A stretch of DNA of 64,000 bases, taken from contig JACPEG010000013.1 in assembly GCA_016183615.1 (NCBI GenBank), positions 53,274 through 117,273 on the forward strand, in the 5' to 3' direction. The notes under the pieces were generated by a model. That model saw nothing but the letters and a program-made list of their open reading frames with translations. It made no database searches and had not been told where the DNA came from. Below, in pieces: positions 1-8,881 of this stretch (the stretch's first letter is position 1; each line of letters starts with the position of its first letter). This stretch comes from Betaproteobacteria bacterium. Lineage in GTDB: Bacteria; Pseudomonadota; Gammaproteobacteria; Burkholderiales; UBA6910. Made by a program: the position numbers and the translations under genes.

Positions 1-312
1 GACCATGCCGGGCGCCGGCACGCTGTCCTGATCCAGCAGCAGCACGTAGCCGAAACCCTGCGCCGCGGCCCACTCGATGCCCCTGTTGTGGGCTGCCGCC
101 GGCCCGCGGTTTTCCCCCAGCGGCAGGAAGCGCGTGGTGGCGTCGGCGAGCGCCTGCAACCGGTCGCGGGCGCTCGGGACGGAACCGTTGTCCACGATCA
201 GGATCTGTTCCACCTGTGCGCGAAGGGCCTCCAGGCCCTCCCGCAGCCGCGAAACGTCGGGCTGGTGGGTGACGACGACGGCGCAGGTTTTTCCGGTAGA
301 AGGGATCGTCAT
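1..312 (-). CDS. Glycosyltransferase family 2, rhamnosyltransferase-like (partial)
   Basis: Only the first 104 residues lie in the window; the gene runs off the left edge. After the start come a beta-strand CAVVVTH at 10-16, the nucleotide-binding IVDNGS at 39-44, and LLLDQDS at 91-97, which holds the acidic metal/nucleotide motif. The LDQDS form is typical of RhlC/RfbF-like dTDP-rhamnosyltransferases, so a deoxysugar donor is plausible. It starts 18 bases after the stop of the sugar reductase gene, as the last visible gene of the CDP-sugar operon, so it may transfer the sugar made by that operon. The ATG at 310-312 has an AGGA-like site upstream. The acceptor and true length cannot be seen. 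Confidence 0.8.
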   Translation of the reverse strand, partial: MTIPSTGKTCAVVVTHQPDVSRLREGLEALRAQVEQILIVDNGSVPSARDRLQALADATTRFLPLGENRGPAAAHNRGIEWAAAQGFGYVLLLDQDSVPAPGMV

Positions 313-330
313 CGCGCGATCGGATCCTGT

Positions 331-1254
331 CTAGCTGCAGCCGGAGAGGGAGCGCTGCTTCCACCATTCGATGGTCTGTCGCAGCCCGCCCTCCAGATCG
401 TAGCGGGGCAAAAATCCGATTTTCTCCCGCAGGATGGTCACATCCGCGGCCAGCCGGTCGGGCTCGCCGGGATCGCTCGGGCGCGCCCCCAGTTGCACCA
501 GTTCCGGCCGGCCCATCAGCCTGCCGAGGGTGCGCGCCACCTCGGCCACGGGGACGGCCTCGCCGGAGGCGATATTGACCGGTCCCTCCCAGGCACTTTC
601 CATGACCTTCACGAATCCCTCGGCGGCGTCCGCCACATGCATGAAATCGCGCAGTTGCCGGCCGTGGGTGCAGGCCACCGGCTGCCCGGCGAGCAGCCCC
701 GAAATGATGGAAGGCACCAGCCGGCCGGCGGGCTCGTGGGGACCGTACAGGAAGAATATCCGGCCCCAGGCGGCGCCCGCGCCGGACTGCCGGGCGGCGC
801 TCTCGATGATGCGGCGCAGGCCGTCCTTGGCGGCTCCGTAGAGGGTCCGCGGCGCCACCGGGGTGCCGGCCTCGGAAAGGGTCTCGTGGGACCAGTCGTA
901 CTCGGCGCAGGTGCCCGCGAGCACTGCGCGCCGCCCGCCGCATTCGGCGAATCGCCGGAACAGCCGCAGGCTGGCCGCCACCCAGTCCAGGTTTTCCATC
1001 GCCGACCAGAACCTGCCCGGCTCCACGTACCATGCGAAATGCATGAGGTGGGTGGGAGCCACCTCCCGCATGAGGGCGGCAGCCGCGGCCTCCGACAGCA
1101 GGTTGCAGGCATGGCGGAATACCCTGCCCTGGGCCGGTTCCGGCGCCGGCTCCCGGCGCGACACCGCATGCACTTCGTAGCCGCGCTGCGCCAGCAGCGG
1201 CACCACCTGCCGCCCGATGAAACCGCTCGCGCCGGTGACGAGGACCCGGGTCAC
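331..1254 (-). CDS. NAD(P)-dependent nucleotide-sugar epimerase/4-ketoreductase
   Basis: This is a 307-residue extended short-chain dehydrogenase. The Rossmann motif TGASGFIG is at 7-14 and the catalytic YGAAK at 139-143. It probably reduces the 4-keto group, completing the CDP-6-deoxyhexose begun by rfbF/rfbG, as the last sugar-forming step of the operon. The GTG start at 1252-1254 overlaps the end of the 3,5-epimerase gene by four bases and places the Rossmann motif at the N-terminus, as expected. A longer open frame upstream only reads through the neighbour. The exact stereochemistry is not readable from sequence. Confidence 0.85.
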   Translation of the reverse strand: MTRVLVTGASGFIGRQVVPLLAQRGYEVHAVSRREPAPEPAQGRVFRHACNLLSEAAAAALMREVAPTHLMHFAWYVEPGRFWSAMENLDWVAASLRLFRRFAECGGRRAVLAGTCAEYDWSHETLSEAGTPVAPRTLYGAAKDGLRRIIESAARQSGAGAAWGRIFFLYGPHEPAGRLVPSIISGLLAGQPVACTHGRQLRDFMHVADAAEGFVKVMESAWEGPVNIASGEAVPVAEVARTLGRLMGRPELVQLGARPSDPGEPDRLAADVTILREKIGFLPRYDLEGGLRQTIEWWKQRSLSGCS

Positions 1255-1781
1255 GGCGCGAAATCGGGAAAGCCGGCGTCGCGGTCCGACAGGGTCGGCG
1301 GGCTGAGGGGCCATTCGATGCCGAACGCGGGGTCGTTCCAGCGCACGCCCCGCGCCAGCTCGGGGACGTAGGACTCGGTCATCTGGTAGAACACCTCCGC
1401 ATCGGGCTCCAGGGTCTGGAAGCCGTGGGCGAAGCCGGGCGGGGCATAGACCGCCCGCCGGTTGTCCTGCGAGAGAAACACCGACACCCACTGGCGGAAG
1501 GTGGGCGAGCCGGGGCGCAGATCGATGATCACGTCGTAGATCGAGCCGCGGGTGCAGCGCACCAGCTTGCCTTCCGCCTTCGGCGCGGCCTGGAAATGCA
1601 TGCCGCGCAGGGTGCCGCGGTGGCGGTTGAAGGAGGTATTGCACTGGGCGAACCCGGCGGGCAGGCCGTGGCGGCCGAACTCGTCGCGGCAGAAGGTGCG
1701 GGCGAACATCCCGCGGTCATCCTCCCGGGATTCGATGTCCACCACCAACGCGCCTTGCAGCCGGGTCTCGGTGAAGACCAT
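1251..1781 (-). CDS. rfbC: RmlC-like nucleotide-sugar 3,5-epimerase
   Basis: The 176-residue product matches the length and motifs of the dTDP-4-dehydrorhamnose 3,5-epimerase cupin family: NRHRGTLRGMHFQ around 52-64 with the presumed catalytic base His62, then VYAPPGFAHGFQ and the late EVFYQMTESY. It epimerises a 4-keto-6-deoxy sugar at C3 and/or C5. Lying between a C-methyltransferase and a reductase in an operon that begins with rfbF/rfbG, it probably acts on a CDP-linked, C-methylated sugar rather than dTDP-rhamnose. Its ATG overlaps the methyltransferase stop (ATGA), indicating translational coupling. The symbol denotes the family, not a proven substrate. Confidence 0.85.
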   Translation of the reverse strand: MVFTETRLQGALVVDIESREDDRGMFARTFCRDEFGRHGLPAGFAQCNTSFNRHRGTLRGMHFQAAPKAEGKLVRCTRGSIYDVIIDLRPGSPTFRQWVSVFLSQDNRRAVYAPPGFAHGFQTLEPDAEVFYQMTESYVPELARGVRWNDPAFGIEWPLSPPTLSDRDAGFPDFAP

Positions 1782-3013
1782 CAGAACTCCTGGATGCGCG
1801 GAATCGGCACCACGAATCGGGCGCCCCAGGAGCGCACCTCGGCCATCTGCTCCATGATTTCGTCCTTGAGGTTCCAGGGCAGGATGAACACGTAATCCGG
1901 CGTCGCCGCCAGCAGCGCTTCCGGAGGGCGGATCGGGATGTGGGTGCCGGGAAGGTGCAGTCCCTGCTTGTGGGGGCTGCGGTCCACCGTGAACTCCATC
2001 AACTCGCGGCCGATGCCGCAATAGTTGAGCAGCGTGTTGCCCTTGGCGGGGGCGCCGTAGCCGATCACCTTCCTGCCGGCCCGCTTCGCCTGGACGAAGA
2101 ACTCCATCACCTCGCACTTGGTTCTCACCACGTCCCCGGCGAAGCCGCGGTAAGCGGCGATGCTGCTGAGGCCGGCCTGCAGCTCGCGCTGCCGCAGCTC
2201 CCCGACCCGGGGCTCCGGCCGCCTGCCGGCGTCGTCGGCATGGGCGGCGAACACCCGCAGCGACCCGCCGTGGGTGGGCAGCTCCTCCACGTCGAAGATT
2301 TTCAGGCCGTGGCGGCCGAAGATTTTCTCCACCACCATGAACGACAGGTAGGAAAAATGCTCGTGGTAGATGGTGTCGAACTGGTTTTCCGCCATCAGCC
2401 GCAGAAGATGGGGAAATTCGACCGTGATGCAGCCGCCGGGCTTGAGCAGCACCTTGAAGCCGGCGACGAAATCATTGATGTCGGGGACATGCGCCAGCAC
2501 GTTGTTGGCGGCGATGAGATCGGCGGCCTTTCCCCCCGCCCTCAGCGCCGAGGCCGTGTCGGTGCCGAAGAACCGGACTTCGGTGGGGATGCCCTTCTGC
2601 AGCGCCATCGCCGCGACGTTGGCGGCGGGCTCGACCCCCAGCACCTGGACGCCCTTCGCCTTGAAATACTGGAGCAGGTAGCCGTCGTTGCTCGCGATTT
2701 CCACCACCCGCGAATCGCGGGTCAGGCCGAGGCGGCGGACCATGGCTTCGGCATAGGCCTGGGCGTGCCTGAGCCAGCTGTCCGAGTAGGACGAAAAGTA
2801 GGCGTAGTCGCTGAAGATGTTCTGCGGGCTCTCGAACTCGCGGAGCTGCACCAGGAAGCACGCGCCGCACACGTAGGCGTGCAGCGGATAGAACGGCTCC
2901 ATTTGCTGCAGGCGCTCGGCCCGGAGGAAGGAATTGGACAGGGGAGACATGCCGAGATCGGCAAACGTCTCGGACAGCTCGGCGTCACAGAATCTGCAGC
3001 GGTTGGTGGTCAC
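1781..3013 (-). CDS. SAM-dependent C-methyltransferase for 4-keto sugars (TylC3/NovU type)
   Basis: A 410-residue protein with the three-part architecture of sugar C-methyltransferases: an N-terminal zinc-binding region (CRFC at 6-9 and CGAC at 49-52), a SAM-binding Rossmann domain with VEIASNDG at 104-111, and a C-terminal domain containing VIGYGAPAKGNTLL. Such enzymes (TylC3, NovU, EryBIII) methylate a carbon next to the keto group of NDP-4-keto-6-deoxyhexoses, usually C3 or C5. Placement just after rfbG fits CDP-4-keto-6-deoxyglucose or its epimer as substrate. The chosen GTG is at 3011-3013; an in-frame GTG at 3029-3031, overlapping the rfbG stop, would add six residues. Confidence 0.88.
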   Translation of the reverse strand: MTTNRCRFCDAELSETFADLGMSPLSNSFLRAERLQQMEPFYPLHAYVCGACFLVQLREFESPQNIFSDYAYFSSYSDSWLRHAQAYAEAMVRRLGLTRDSRVVEIASNDGYLLQYFKAKGVQVLGVEPAANVAAMALQKGIPTEVRFFGTDTASALRAGGKAADLIAANNVLAHVPDINDFVAGFKVLLKPGGCITVEFPHLLRLMAENQFDTIYHEHFSYLSFMVVEKIFGRHGLKIFDVEELPTHGGSLRVFAAHADDAGRRPEPRVGELRQRELQAGLSSIAAYRGFAGDVVRTKCEVMEFFVQAKRAGRKVIGYGAPAKGNTLLNYCGIGRELMEFTVDRSPHKQGLHLPGTHIPIRPPEALLAATPDYVFILPWNLKDEIMEQMAEVRSWGARFVVPIPRIQEF

Positions 3014-3023
3014 AAGGTCACTT

Positions 3024-4133
3024 TCAATCACACGGCTTTGCGCCGCGCCCGGTCCGAGGCCCCGGGCCGGGCAGCGCCTCGTAGCGCCCGATCTGGCCGA
3101 GGGTGAAATCCCGCATATCGTCTCCCGCGTGATACCGGCGATACCAGTCCACCGTCCAGCGCAGCGCATCGGCCAGCGCCAGCCGCGGCCGCCAACCCAG
3201 CTTGATCCGCGCCTTGGTCGAGTCGACCCTGAGGGTGTGCGCCTCGTGGGGGTGGTCGCCCTCCTGCTGCTGCCAGCGCGCCCCCTCGCCCCACATTTCG
3301 ACGATGCGGTCGGCGATCCAGCCGACGGGGCGGGAATCCTCGTCGGCGGGGCCGAAGTTCCAGCCTTCCGCGAACTCCATGCCGTGCTCCCACAGCCGCT
3401 CGGCCAGCGCGAGATAACCCGCCAGCGGCTCCAGCACGTGCTGCCAGGGCCGGATGGCGTTGGGGTTGCGGATCGGCACCGGGCGCCCGGCCAGCAGCGC
3501 GCGCATGCAGTCGGGAAGGAGCCGGTCCTCGGCCCAGTCCCCGCCGCCGATCACGTTGCCGGCGCGGCCCGACGCCACCGCGGCGGATTGCCGCGGCGCC
3601 TGGAAAAACGAGCGGCGGTAGGCGGCGGTCACCAGCTCGGCGCAGCCCTTGCTGCTGCTGTAGGGATCGTGTCCGCCCATCGGCTCGTTTTCCCGGTAAG
3701 CCCAGACCCACTCCCGGTTTTCGTAGCACTTGTCGCTGGTGATGCTGACCACGGCCCGCACCGACCCGGTCTGGCGCGCCGCCTCCAGCACGTGGACCGT
3801 GCCCATCACGTTGGTGGCGTAGGTCTCGACCGGCTGGGCGTAGGAGCGCCGCACCAGGGACTGGGCGGCCAGGTGGATGACGATGTCCGGGTTGGCCCGC
3901 CGCATCGCCGCGAGCAGGGTCTGATACTCCCGGATATCCCCGGTGCCGGAATCCATGCCCTGCGCCAGGCCGGTCAGGGAAAACAGGCTGGGATCGGTTT
4001 CCGCGGGAAGCGAGAACCCCGTCACCGTCGCGCCCAGGCGCAGCAGCCAATGGCAAAGCCAGGCGCCCTTGAAGCCGGTATGCCCGGTGACGAAGACCCG
4101 CCTGCGATTCCAGAACTGCGGGGACGGCATCAC
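3024..4133 (-). CDS. rfbG: CDP-glucose 4,6-dehydratase
   Basis: The product converts CDP-glucose to CDP-4-keto-6-deoxyglucose, the branch point for CDP-dideoxy and branched 6-deoxy sugars. At 369 residues it has normal family length. The family form of the glycine-rich NAD loop, TGHTGFKGAWL, is at 16-26, ITSDKCYEN at 131-139, and the catalytic YSSSK at 158-162. RAGNVIGGGDWAEDRL and RPWQHVLEPLAGYL are typical of RfbG. The GTG at 4131-4133 is followed at once by an ATG, and both overlap the rfbF stop, so translation is probably coupled. No rfbH-like 3-dehydrase follows; a C-methyltransferase takes that place. Confidence 0.95.
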   Translation of the reverse strand: MMPSPQFWNRRRVFVTGHTGFKGAWLCHWLLRLGATVTGFSLPAETDPSLFSLTGLAQGMDSGTGDIREYQTLLAAMRRANPDIVIHLAAQSLVRRSYAQPVETYATNVMGTVHVLEAARQTGSVRAVVSITSDKCYENREWVWAYRENEPMGGHDPYSSSKGCAELVTAAYRRSFFQAPRQSAAVASGRAGNVIGGGDWAEDRLLPDCMRALLAGRPVPIRNPNAIRPWQHVLEPLAGYLALAERLWEHGMEFAEGWNFGPADEDSRPVGWIADRIVEMWGEGARWQQQEGDHPHEAHTLRVDSTKARIKLGWRPRLALADALRWTVDWYRRYHAGDDMRDFTLGQIGRYEALPGPGPRTGRGAKPCD

Positions 4134-4903
4134 CAGGTCTTCCAGGGCGCGTCCCCGGACGCCCAGAGGGATTCCAGGTGCTTCTTGTCGCGCAACGTGT
4201 CCATGGGGTGCCAGAAGCCCTCGTGATGGTAGGCCGCCAGCTGCCTCTCGCGGGTGAGGCGCTCCAGGGGCTCCCGCTCCCAGACCGTGCTGTCGCCCTC
4301 GATGTAGTCGAGCACCTTCGGGGAGAGCACGAAGAAGCCGCCGTTGATCCAGCTGCCGCCGCCCAGCGGCTTTTCCTGGAACGCGTGCACCATGTGCCCT
4401 TGAATGTCGAGGGCGCCGAAGCGGGCCGGGGGCCGCACCGCGGTCACCGTGGCCAGGCGCCCGCCCTGCCGGTGGTGAGCGACCAGCTTGGCGATGTCGA
4501 TGTCGGCGACCCCGTCGCCGTAGGTCATGCAGAACGGCTCGTCCCCCAGGTACTCGCGCACCCGCCGCAACCTTCCGCCGGTCATCGTGTCAACCCCGGT
4601 CTCGACCAGGCTGATGCGCCACGGCTCGGAGCGGATATGGTGAACTTCCATCGAGTTCTTCGCGACATCCAGGGTCACATCGGACATGTGCAAATAATAG
4701 TTGGCGAAATATTCCTTGATCATGTAGCCCTTGTAGCCCAGGCAAATGATGAACTCGTTGATGCCGAAGGAGGAATAGATCTTCATGATGTGCCAGAGGA
4801 TGGGCTTCTCCCCGATTTCCACCATCGGCTTCGGCTTGGCCTCGGTCTCTTCCGACAACCGGGTGCCCATGCCCCCAGCCAGGATTATTGCCTTCTTGAT
4901 CAT
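4130..4903 (-). CDS. rfbF: Glucose-1-phosphate cytidylyltransferase
   Basis: This 257-residue enzyme makes CDP-glucose from glucose-1-phosphate and CTP, the first committed step of the operon. The nucleotidyltransferase signature AGGMGTRL is at 9-16, followed by KPKPMVEIGEKPILWHIM at about 23-40, TYGDGVADI and the late INGGFFV block, all typical of RfbF. The ATG is preceded by an AAAGGA element about 11 bases upstream. It is the first gene of the minus-strand operon, and the 399-base gap upstream separates it from a divergently transcribed glycosyltransferase. Confidence 0.95.
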   Translation of the reverse strand: MIKKAIILAGGMGTRLSEETEAKPKPMVEIGEKPILWHIMKIYSSFGINEFIICLGYKGYMIKEYFANYYLHMSDVTLDVAKNSMEVHHIRSEPWRISLVETGVDTMTGGRLRRVREYLGDEPFCMTYGDGVADIDIAKLVAHHRQGGRLATVTAVRPPARFGALDIQGHMVHAFQEKPLGGGSWINGGFFVLSPKVLDYIEGDSTVWEREPLERLTRERQLAAYHHEGFWHPMDTLRDKKHLESLWASGDAPWKTW

Positions 4904-5302
4904 CCTTCAGTCCTTTGCAGGTCTCAAACCCATGACATCGGGACAGCCGGCGCCGCAGTCCGCGCCCGCGGCTTCCCGGAACGGCAAATGAACCGCCCCA
5001 TGTCGGCGGGCGCGCGGCAATACCGGGCCTCCGGAAGCGAGTCCGGCGCCTGCGTTTCGGGCGGCTGTCCCTGAAGGCTGCCGGGCGCGACGCGTTCTGC
5101 CCGAAACGCCTTTCTCTTGCCTTCCTCGAACCGCGTTATTATAAAGGCCTTTTGCCCGGGGCTTAAGCGCCGTTCGGCGCGCGCGTGGCGCGCCGCCGGG
5201 ACGGGCCCGCGCGGGAAATCCGGCCGCAATTCCCGCGCGCTGGGCAGGTTTTCCCGCCGGAGCTTCCCGAACACGGCGTCATTCAGCGGCTTGTCCGGAG
5301 TC
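4904..5302. other. Divergent intergenic region between rfbF and a large glycosyltransferase gene
   Basis: The gap must carry promoters for both directions. A sigma-70-like site for the rightward gene is listed separately. No clear -35/-10 pair was recognised for rfbF. The rightward gene's frame stays open back to 5117, but its upstream part (Arg/Ser/Ala-rich, no family motif) does not look like protein, so it is treated as leader. No repeat element occurs here. Confidence 0.5.
5117..5145 (+). promoter_or_regulatory. Candidate sigma-70 promoter
   Basis: TTGCCT at 5117-5122 and TATAAA at 5140-5145 are separated by 17 bases: four of six matches to the -35 consensus and five of six to the -10. 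They lie in a local AT-rich patch within very GC-rich DNA. Transcription would begin near 5152 and leave a leader of about 150 bases before the ATG at 5303. An overlapping TATTAT at 5137-5142 is an alternative -10 with poorer spacing. Confidence 0.45.
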
Positions 5303-8300
5303 ATGTACCAGATCGTTTATCCGACCGATTGGCAGATCGTGGGGCCCAGCCCCGAAATCACGCTGCGCGCCGAGGGCGAGACGCGCGCTCTTTCGCTGTC
5401 GGTGCTGCGGCAGGACGAGTTCAGGGATTACGGGGCGGAGCGGGCCCCGGTCGTCGCCGAGCTCACCCCGGTAAAGGGAGAATCCGCGGCGCTGCTCGCG
5501 GCAACGGTGACGCCGCCGCTCCCCGACGGCAATTATGTCCTTGTCCTGCGGCGGCGCGGCGCGGCCACGGCGCTGGCGGTCTCCGGGATCCGGGTCAGGG
5601 CCGGGGCGCCCGCGTGGGAGGGCATTTTCCGCGGGATGCTGGAGCGGCGCGCGCAGATGCTGCGCCTGGCCCGTTCGCGGCCGGCTGCCGGCCGCGGCGA
5701 GGCGCCGCTGTTTTCCCTGATCACCACCGTGTACGACACCGATCCGGCCTACTTCAACGAATTGACCGGCCTCGTCATCGGCCAGAGCTTCCCCGATTTC
5801 GAATGGCTGCTGCTCGACAACGGGTCGCAGCGGCCGGAGACCGTCGCGGCGGTGAAGTCGGCCGCGGAGCGCGATCCGCGCATCCGCTATCACCGGGTGG
5901 AGCGCAACATCCACATCATTCCCGGCAACCGCTATCTGCTGGAGCGCGCCCGCGGACGCTACGTCATCCCGCTGGATTCCGACGACCTGCTGTATCCCGA
6001 CGCGCTCGAGATCCTCTCCCTGCATTGCCTTTCGGATGCTCCGGCGGACCTGTATTTCAGCGACGAGCAGAAGGTGACCTGGGCGGGCGCCCCGGCGGAA
6101 TTCATCTGGCGTCCCGACTGGTCTCCCCTCTACTCGCTGTCGGTCTGTCCCGCCGCCCACGTCATGGCCTACCGGCGCGAGCTGGCCCTGGAGGCCGGCG
6201 CCTACAGCGGCGACTATGCCCAGGGGAGCCACGACTGGGACACTTTCCTGCGGCTCACCGACGCCGGGGCGACGGCGCGGCACGTCGCCGAAGTCCTCTA
6301 CGGCTGGCGCATGCACCCTGCGTCCTCGGCGCTCAGCGAGAGTTCGAAGGATTACCTGGAGCGCTCCCAGCTCGAGGTGCTGCGCCACAGCCTGCGCCGG
6401 CGCGGGATCGAGGATCGCTTTGCGGTCCGGCGCGCCCGGGAGCACATGGGCTACTATCACCTGGCCCGCGCCCGCCGCGCCCCGCCCCGGGTGGCCGTGG
6501 ACCTGATCCTGCGCTCCGGCGGGGCGGAGGCCTTCCGCAACCTGCTCCACAATCTCAGGCATCTCAGCTATCCCGACCCCCGGGTCCGGGTCCTGCATCT
6601 CGGGGGCCGGCTGGGGGGCCTCAGGCGCTGGGCGCTGAAGGCCGCGGCGCTTGGCGGCGCCGGCAGCGTGAGCCTGGTGACGGCGGCCGACGAGCATGAT
6701 CTCGCCCGTCTCGCCTCGGAGGAGGAAGAGGGGGTTTTCGCGAAGGCGATCATCGACTGCAGTATCCGCATCGCCGATCCCGACTGGCTGTGGGACGCCG
6801 TGGGCACGCTGGAGCTCGACGCGGGCACGGGCATCGTGAGCGGGCCCGTGCTGAGCGAACGGCGGGCCATTCATAGCATCGGATACACGGCAGGAATCGA
6901 CGGCTTTTTCGCCACGCCGCGTCCCGCCCAGGAGCTTTATTCCGTCAGTGGGACGCTGGGCTATCTGCGGCGCCATGTGACCGCCGTCTACGGCGGCTTT
7001 GTGGTGCTGCGGGGCGGCGTCTGCCGCCAGGCCGGTCCCCTGATCGGAGTGGACGGGGGCGACGCCCTCTACGGCATCGAATTCTGCCTGCGCTGCAGCC
7101 GGCTCGGCATCCGCGCCGCCTATACCCCGCGCATGCGCGGCGAGCGCCGCGCTCCCCTCGCCGCGCCGGTGGGCGTCACCGATCCCGGGCTGCGGCACAG
7201 GATAATTTCCGATTACGCCGACAGCATTTCCAGCGACCGCTACTACAGCCCCCATCTCGACCGCAGTTCCGCACGCTGGGGCGAGCTCCCGCTCGACGCC
7301 GTGGCGGCCCCGGGCCGGGACCCCGACTATGTCATCGGTTCCGACCCCGGCGCGCCCGCGCTGCGGCTGCTGTCGCCGGCGCTCCCGCTCAACCTGGACC
7401 TGCGCAACGAGCCGGCCGCCGCGCCCCGGCTCAACGTGCTGATTCCGGGACTGGCCATGCGCTGCATGTCCGGCGGTCCCAACACCGCCCTCAACCTGAC
7501 CTACCGCATGGCGGCGCAGGGTGTGGCGATCCGCTACATCGCAACCGATGTGCCTCCGGATCCCGACCTGGCGCCGCTGTGGCGCCACCTGGAGACGCTC
7601 TCGGGCATCGGCCGGCGCCTGCCGAACGTGGAGATCGTGAGCGGCCATGACCGCGGCAAGCCCCTGCGCATCGGGCCGGAGGACGTGTTTTTCGCCACCG
7701 CGTGGTGGACGGCGCAGATGGTCAAGGACGCCCTGCCGCGGATGAGCCGGAAAAAATTCATCTACCTGATCCAGGACTACGAGCCTGGCCTGCACCAGTA
7801 TTCGACCCGGTATGCCATGGCCCTGGAGACCTATGGCCTCGACTTCGTTCCCATCGTGAACCATCCCCTCCTGTTCGACTATTTTGCGGCGAACCGGGTG
7901 GGCAGGTTCCGGGATCCCGGGTTCTGCCGCAGGGCCGGGGTTCTCAATCCGGCCATCGACCGTACGCGGTTTTATTGGGAGGGCGCCCGGCCGGGCCGCG
8001 CCAGGAAGCTGCTGTTCTATGCGCGGCCCCACTCGGCGGACCGCAACCTGTTCGAGCTGGGCGTGGCGGCGCTGCACGTGGCGCTCCGGCGCGGTGTGTT
8101 CGACGGCGCCGCCTGGGAGTTTCACGGCATCGGCGATTCCTTCGAGCCGGTTCCACTGGACGCAGCCCGCGTCATGGCGCCGCTGCCGTGGATGGATTTC
8201 GACGCGTATGCGCGCGAGCTGCGCTCGGCCGACATCCTGCTGTCCCTGATGCTTTCGCCGCACCCCAGCTATCCTCCCCTGGAGATGGCGGCCTGCGGCG

Positions 8301-8590
8301 GAATAGCGGTCACCAATTCGTTCGACTGCAAGACGCCGGAGCGCCTGGTGCAGATCTCGCGAAACATCGTGGCGGCGGAACCGGCCATCGACGCGATCGT
8401 CGCCGCGCTGTCCGAGGCGGTCAAAATGGCCGAAGACTGCCAGGCGCGTGAACGCCATAGCGCCATATCCGCGCCGGGGAGCTGGGACGAGAGCCTCTCG
8501 GAGATCCTGCCGTTCGCCATGGAGGCATGGCGCGAATGCCGCGGGGCCGGGGGCGGGCCCCAGGGACTGGAGCAGGCGGCCGCCTCGTAG
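5303..8590 (+). CDS. Multidomain glycosyltransferase: GT2 plus WsaF-like rhamnosyltransferase
   Basis: A 1095-residue protein. After about 130 residues of unassigned N-terminus comes a GT2 domain, starting near FSLITTVYDTD at about 135 and holding PLDSDDLLYPD at about 221 and SHDWDTFLRL. The middle, about 420-680, resembles a degenerate second GT2 module. The C-terminal 385 residues, from LNVLIPGLAMRCMSGGPNT near 711, match the WsaF type (Geobacillus S-layer glycan beta-1,2-rhamnosyltransferase), including YLIQDYEPGLHQYSTRYA. It probably adds at least two sugars during chain assembly in the cytoplasm. The ATG at 5303 was preferred because the sequence before it does not look coding. The stop codon is the TAG of a REP element. 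Confidence 0.85.
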   Translation: MYQIVYPTDWQIVGPSPEITLRAEGETRALSLSVLRQDEFRDYGAERAPVVAELTPVKGESAALLAATVTPPLPDGNYVLVLRRRGAATALAVSGIRVRAGAPAWEGIFRGMLERRAQMLRLARSRPAAGRGEAPLFSLITTVYDTDPAYFNELTGLVIGQSFPDFEWLLLDNGSQRPETVAAVKSAAERDPRIRYHRVERNIHIIPGNRYLLERARGRYVIPLDSDDLLYPDALEILSLHCLSDAPADLYFSDEQKVTWAGAPAEFIWRPDWSPLYSLSVCPAAHVMAYRRELALEAGAYSGDYAQGSHDWDTFLRLTDAGATARHVAEVLYGWRMHPASSALSESSKDYLERSQLEVLRHSLRRRGIEDRFAVRRAREHMGYYHLARARRAPPRVAVDLILRSGGAEAFRNLLHNLRHLSYPDPRVRVLHLGGRLGGLRRWALKAAALGGAGSVSLVTAADEHDLARLASEEEEGVFAKAIIDCSIRIADPDWLWDAVGTLELDAGTGIVSGPVLSERRAIHSIGYTAGIDGFFATPRPAQELYSVSGTLGYLRRHVTAVYGGFVVLRGGVCRQAGPLIGVDGGDALYGIEFCLRCSRLGIRAAYTPRMRGERRAPLAAPVGVTDPGLRHRIISDYADSISSDRYYSPHLDRSSARWGELPLDAVAAPGRDPDYVIGSDPGAPALRLLSPALPLNLDLRNEPAAAPRLNVLIPGLAMRCMSGGPNTALNLTYRMAAQGVAIRYIATDVPPDPDLAPLWRHLETLSGIGRRLPNVEIVSGHDRGKPLRIGPEDVFFATAWWTAQMVKDALPRMSRKKFIYLIQDYEPGLHQYSTRYAMALETYGLDFVPIVNHPLLFDYFAANRVGRFRDPGFCRRAGVLNPAIDRTRFYWEGARPGRARKLLFYARPHSADRNLFELGVAALHVALRRGVFDGAAWEFHGIGDSFEPVPLDAARVMAPLPWMDFDAYARELRSADILLSLMLSPHPSYPPLEMAACGGIAVTNSFDCKTPERLVQISRNIVAAEPAIDAIVAALSEAVKMAEDCQARERHSAISAPGSWDESLSEILPFAMEAWRECRGAGGGPQGLEQAAAS

Positions 8591-8880
8591 GGCGCCGCGG
8601 CGACGCCGGTTGCGCCGGTGGGGTCATCCCGGGGGAAGCGGCGTTGCGGTTGGTGTGGTGGAACCCACTTCGTGGTTCCGCCCTACACGTGCGTGGTTGG
8701 TCCGGGGGAAATGGCGGAACCCGCTTCGTGGTTCCGCCCTACACGTGCATGGTTGGTCCGGGGGAAATGGCGGAACCCGCTTCGTGGTTCCGCCCTACGC
8801 GCCGTGTCGTCGTAGGGCGCAACGGCAACGCCGGTTGCGCCGGTCCGATCAGCTACGGCAACGCCGGTTGCGCCGGTCGG
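8588..8880. repeat. REP cluster downstream of the 5303-8590 gene
   Basis: About five GTAG-footed imperfect hairpins in both orientations, of the GGCGGAA, GGTGGAA and GGCGCAA stem types. The first one's GTAG supplies the preceding gene's stop codon. Two nearly identical 50-base units at about 8665-8795 repeat in tandem. No gene is present. The two flanking genes converge here. Confidence 0.85.
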
Positions 8881-8881
8881 G

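Noticed and set aside
5279..8458. A 1059-codon open frame opposite the large glycosyltransferase gene
   Set aside because: Arg/Gly/Ala/His-rich sequence without motifs; long antisense frames are common at this GC content.
8665..8800. REP hairpins read as Rho-independent terminators
   Set aside because: They lack a following T-run; only the stem at 33372-33407 has one. They may still affect mRNA 3' ends.
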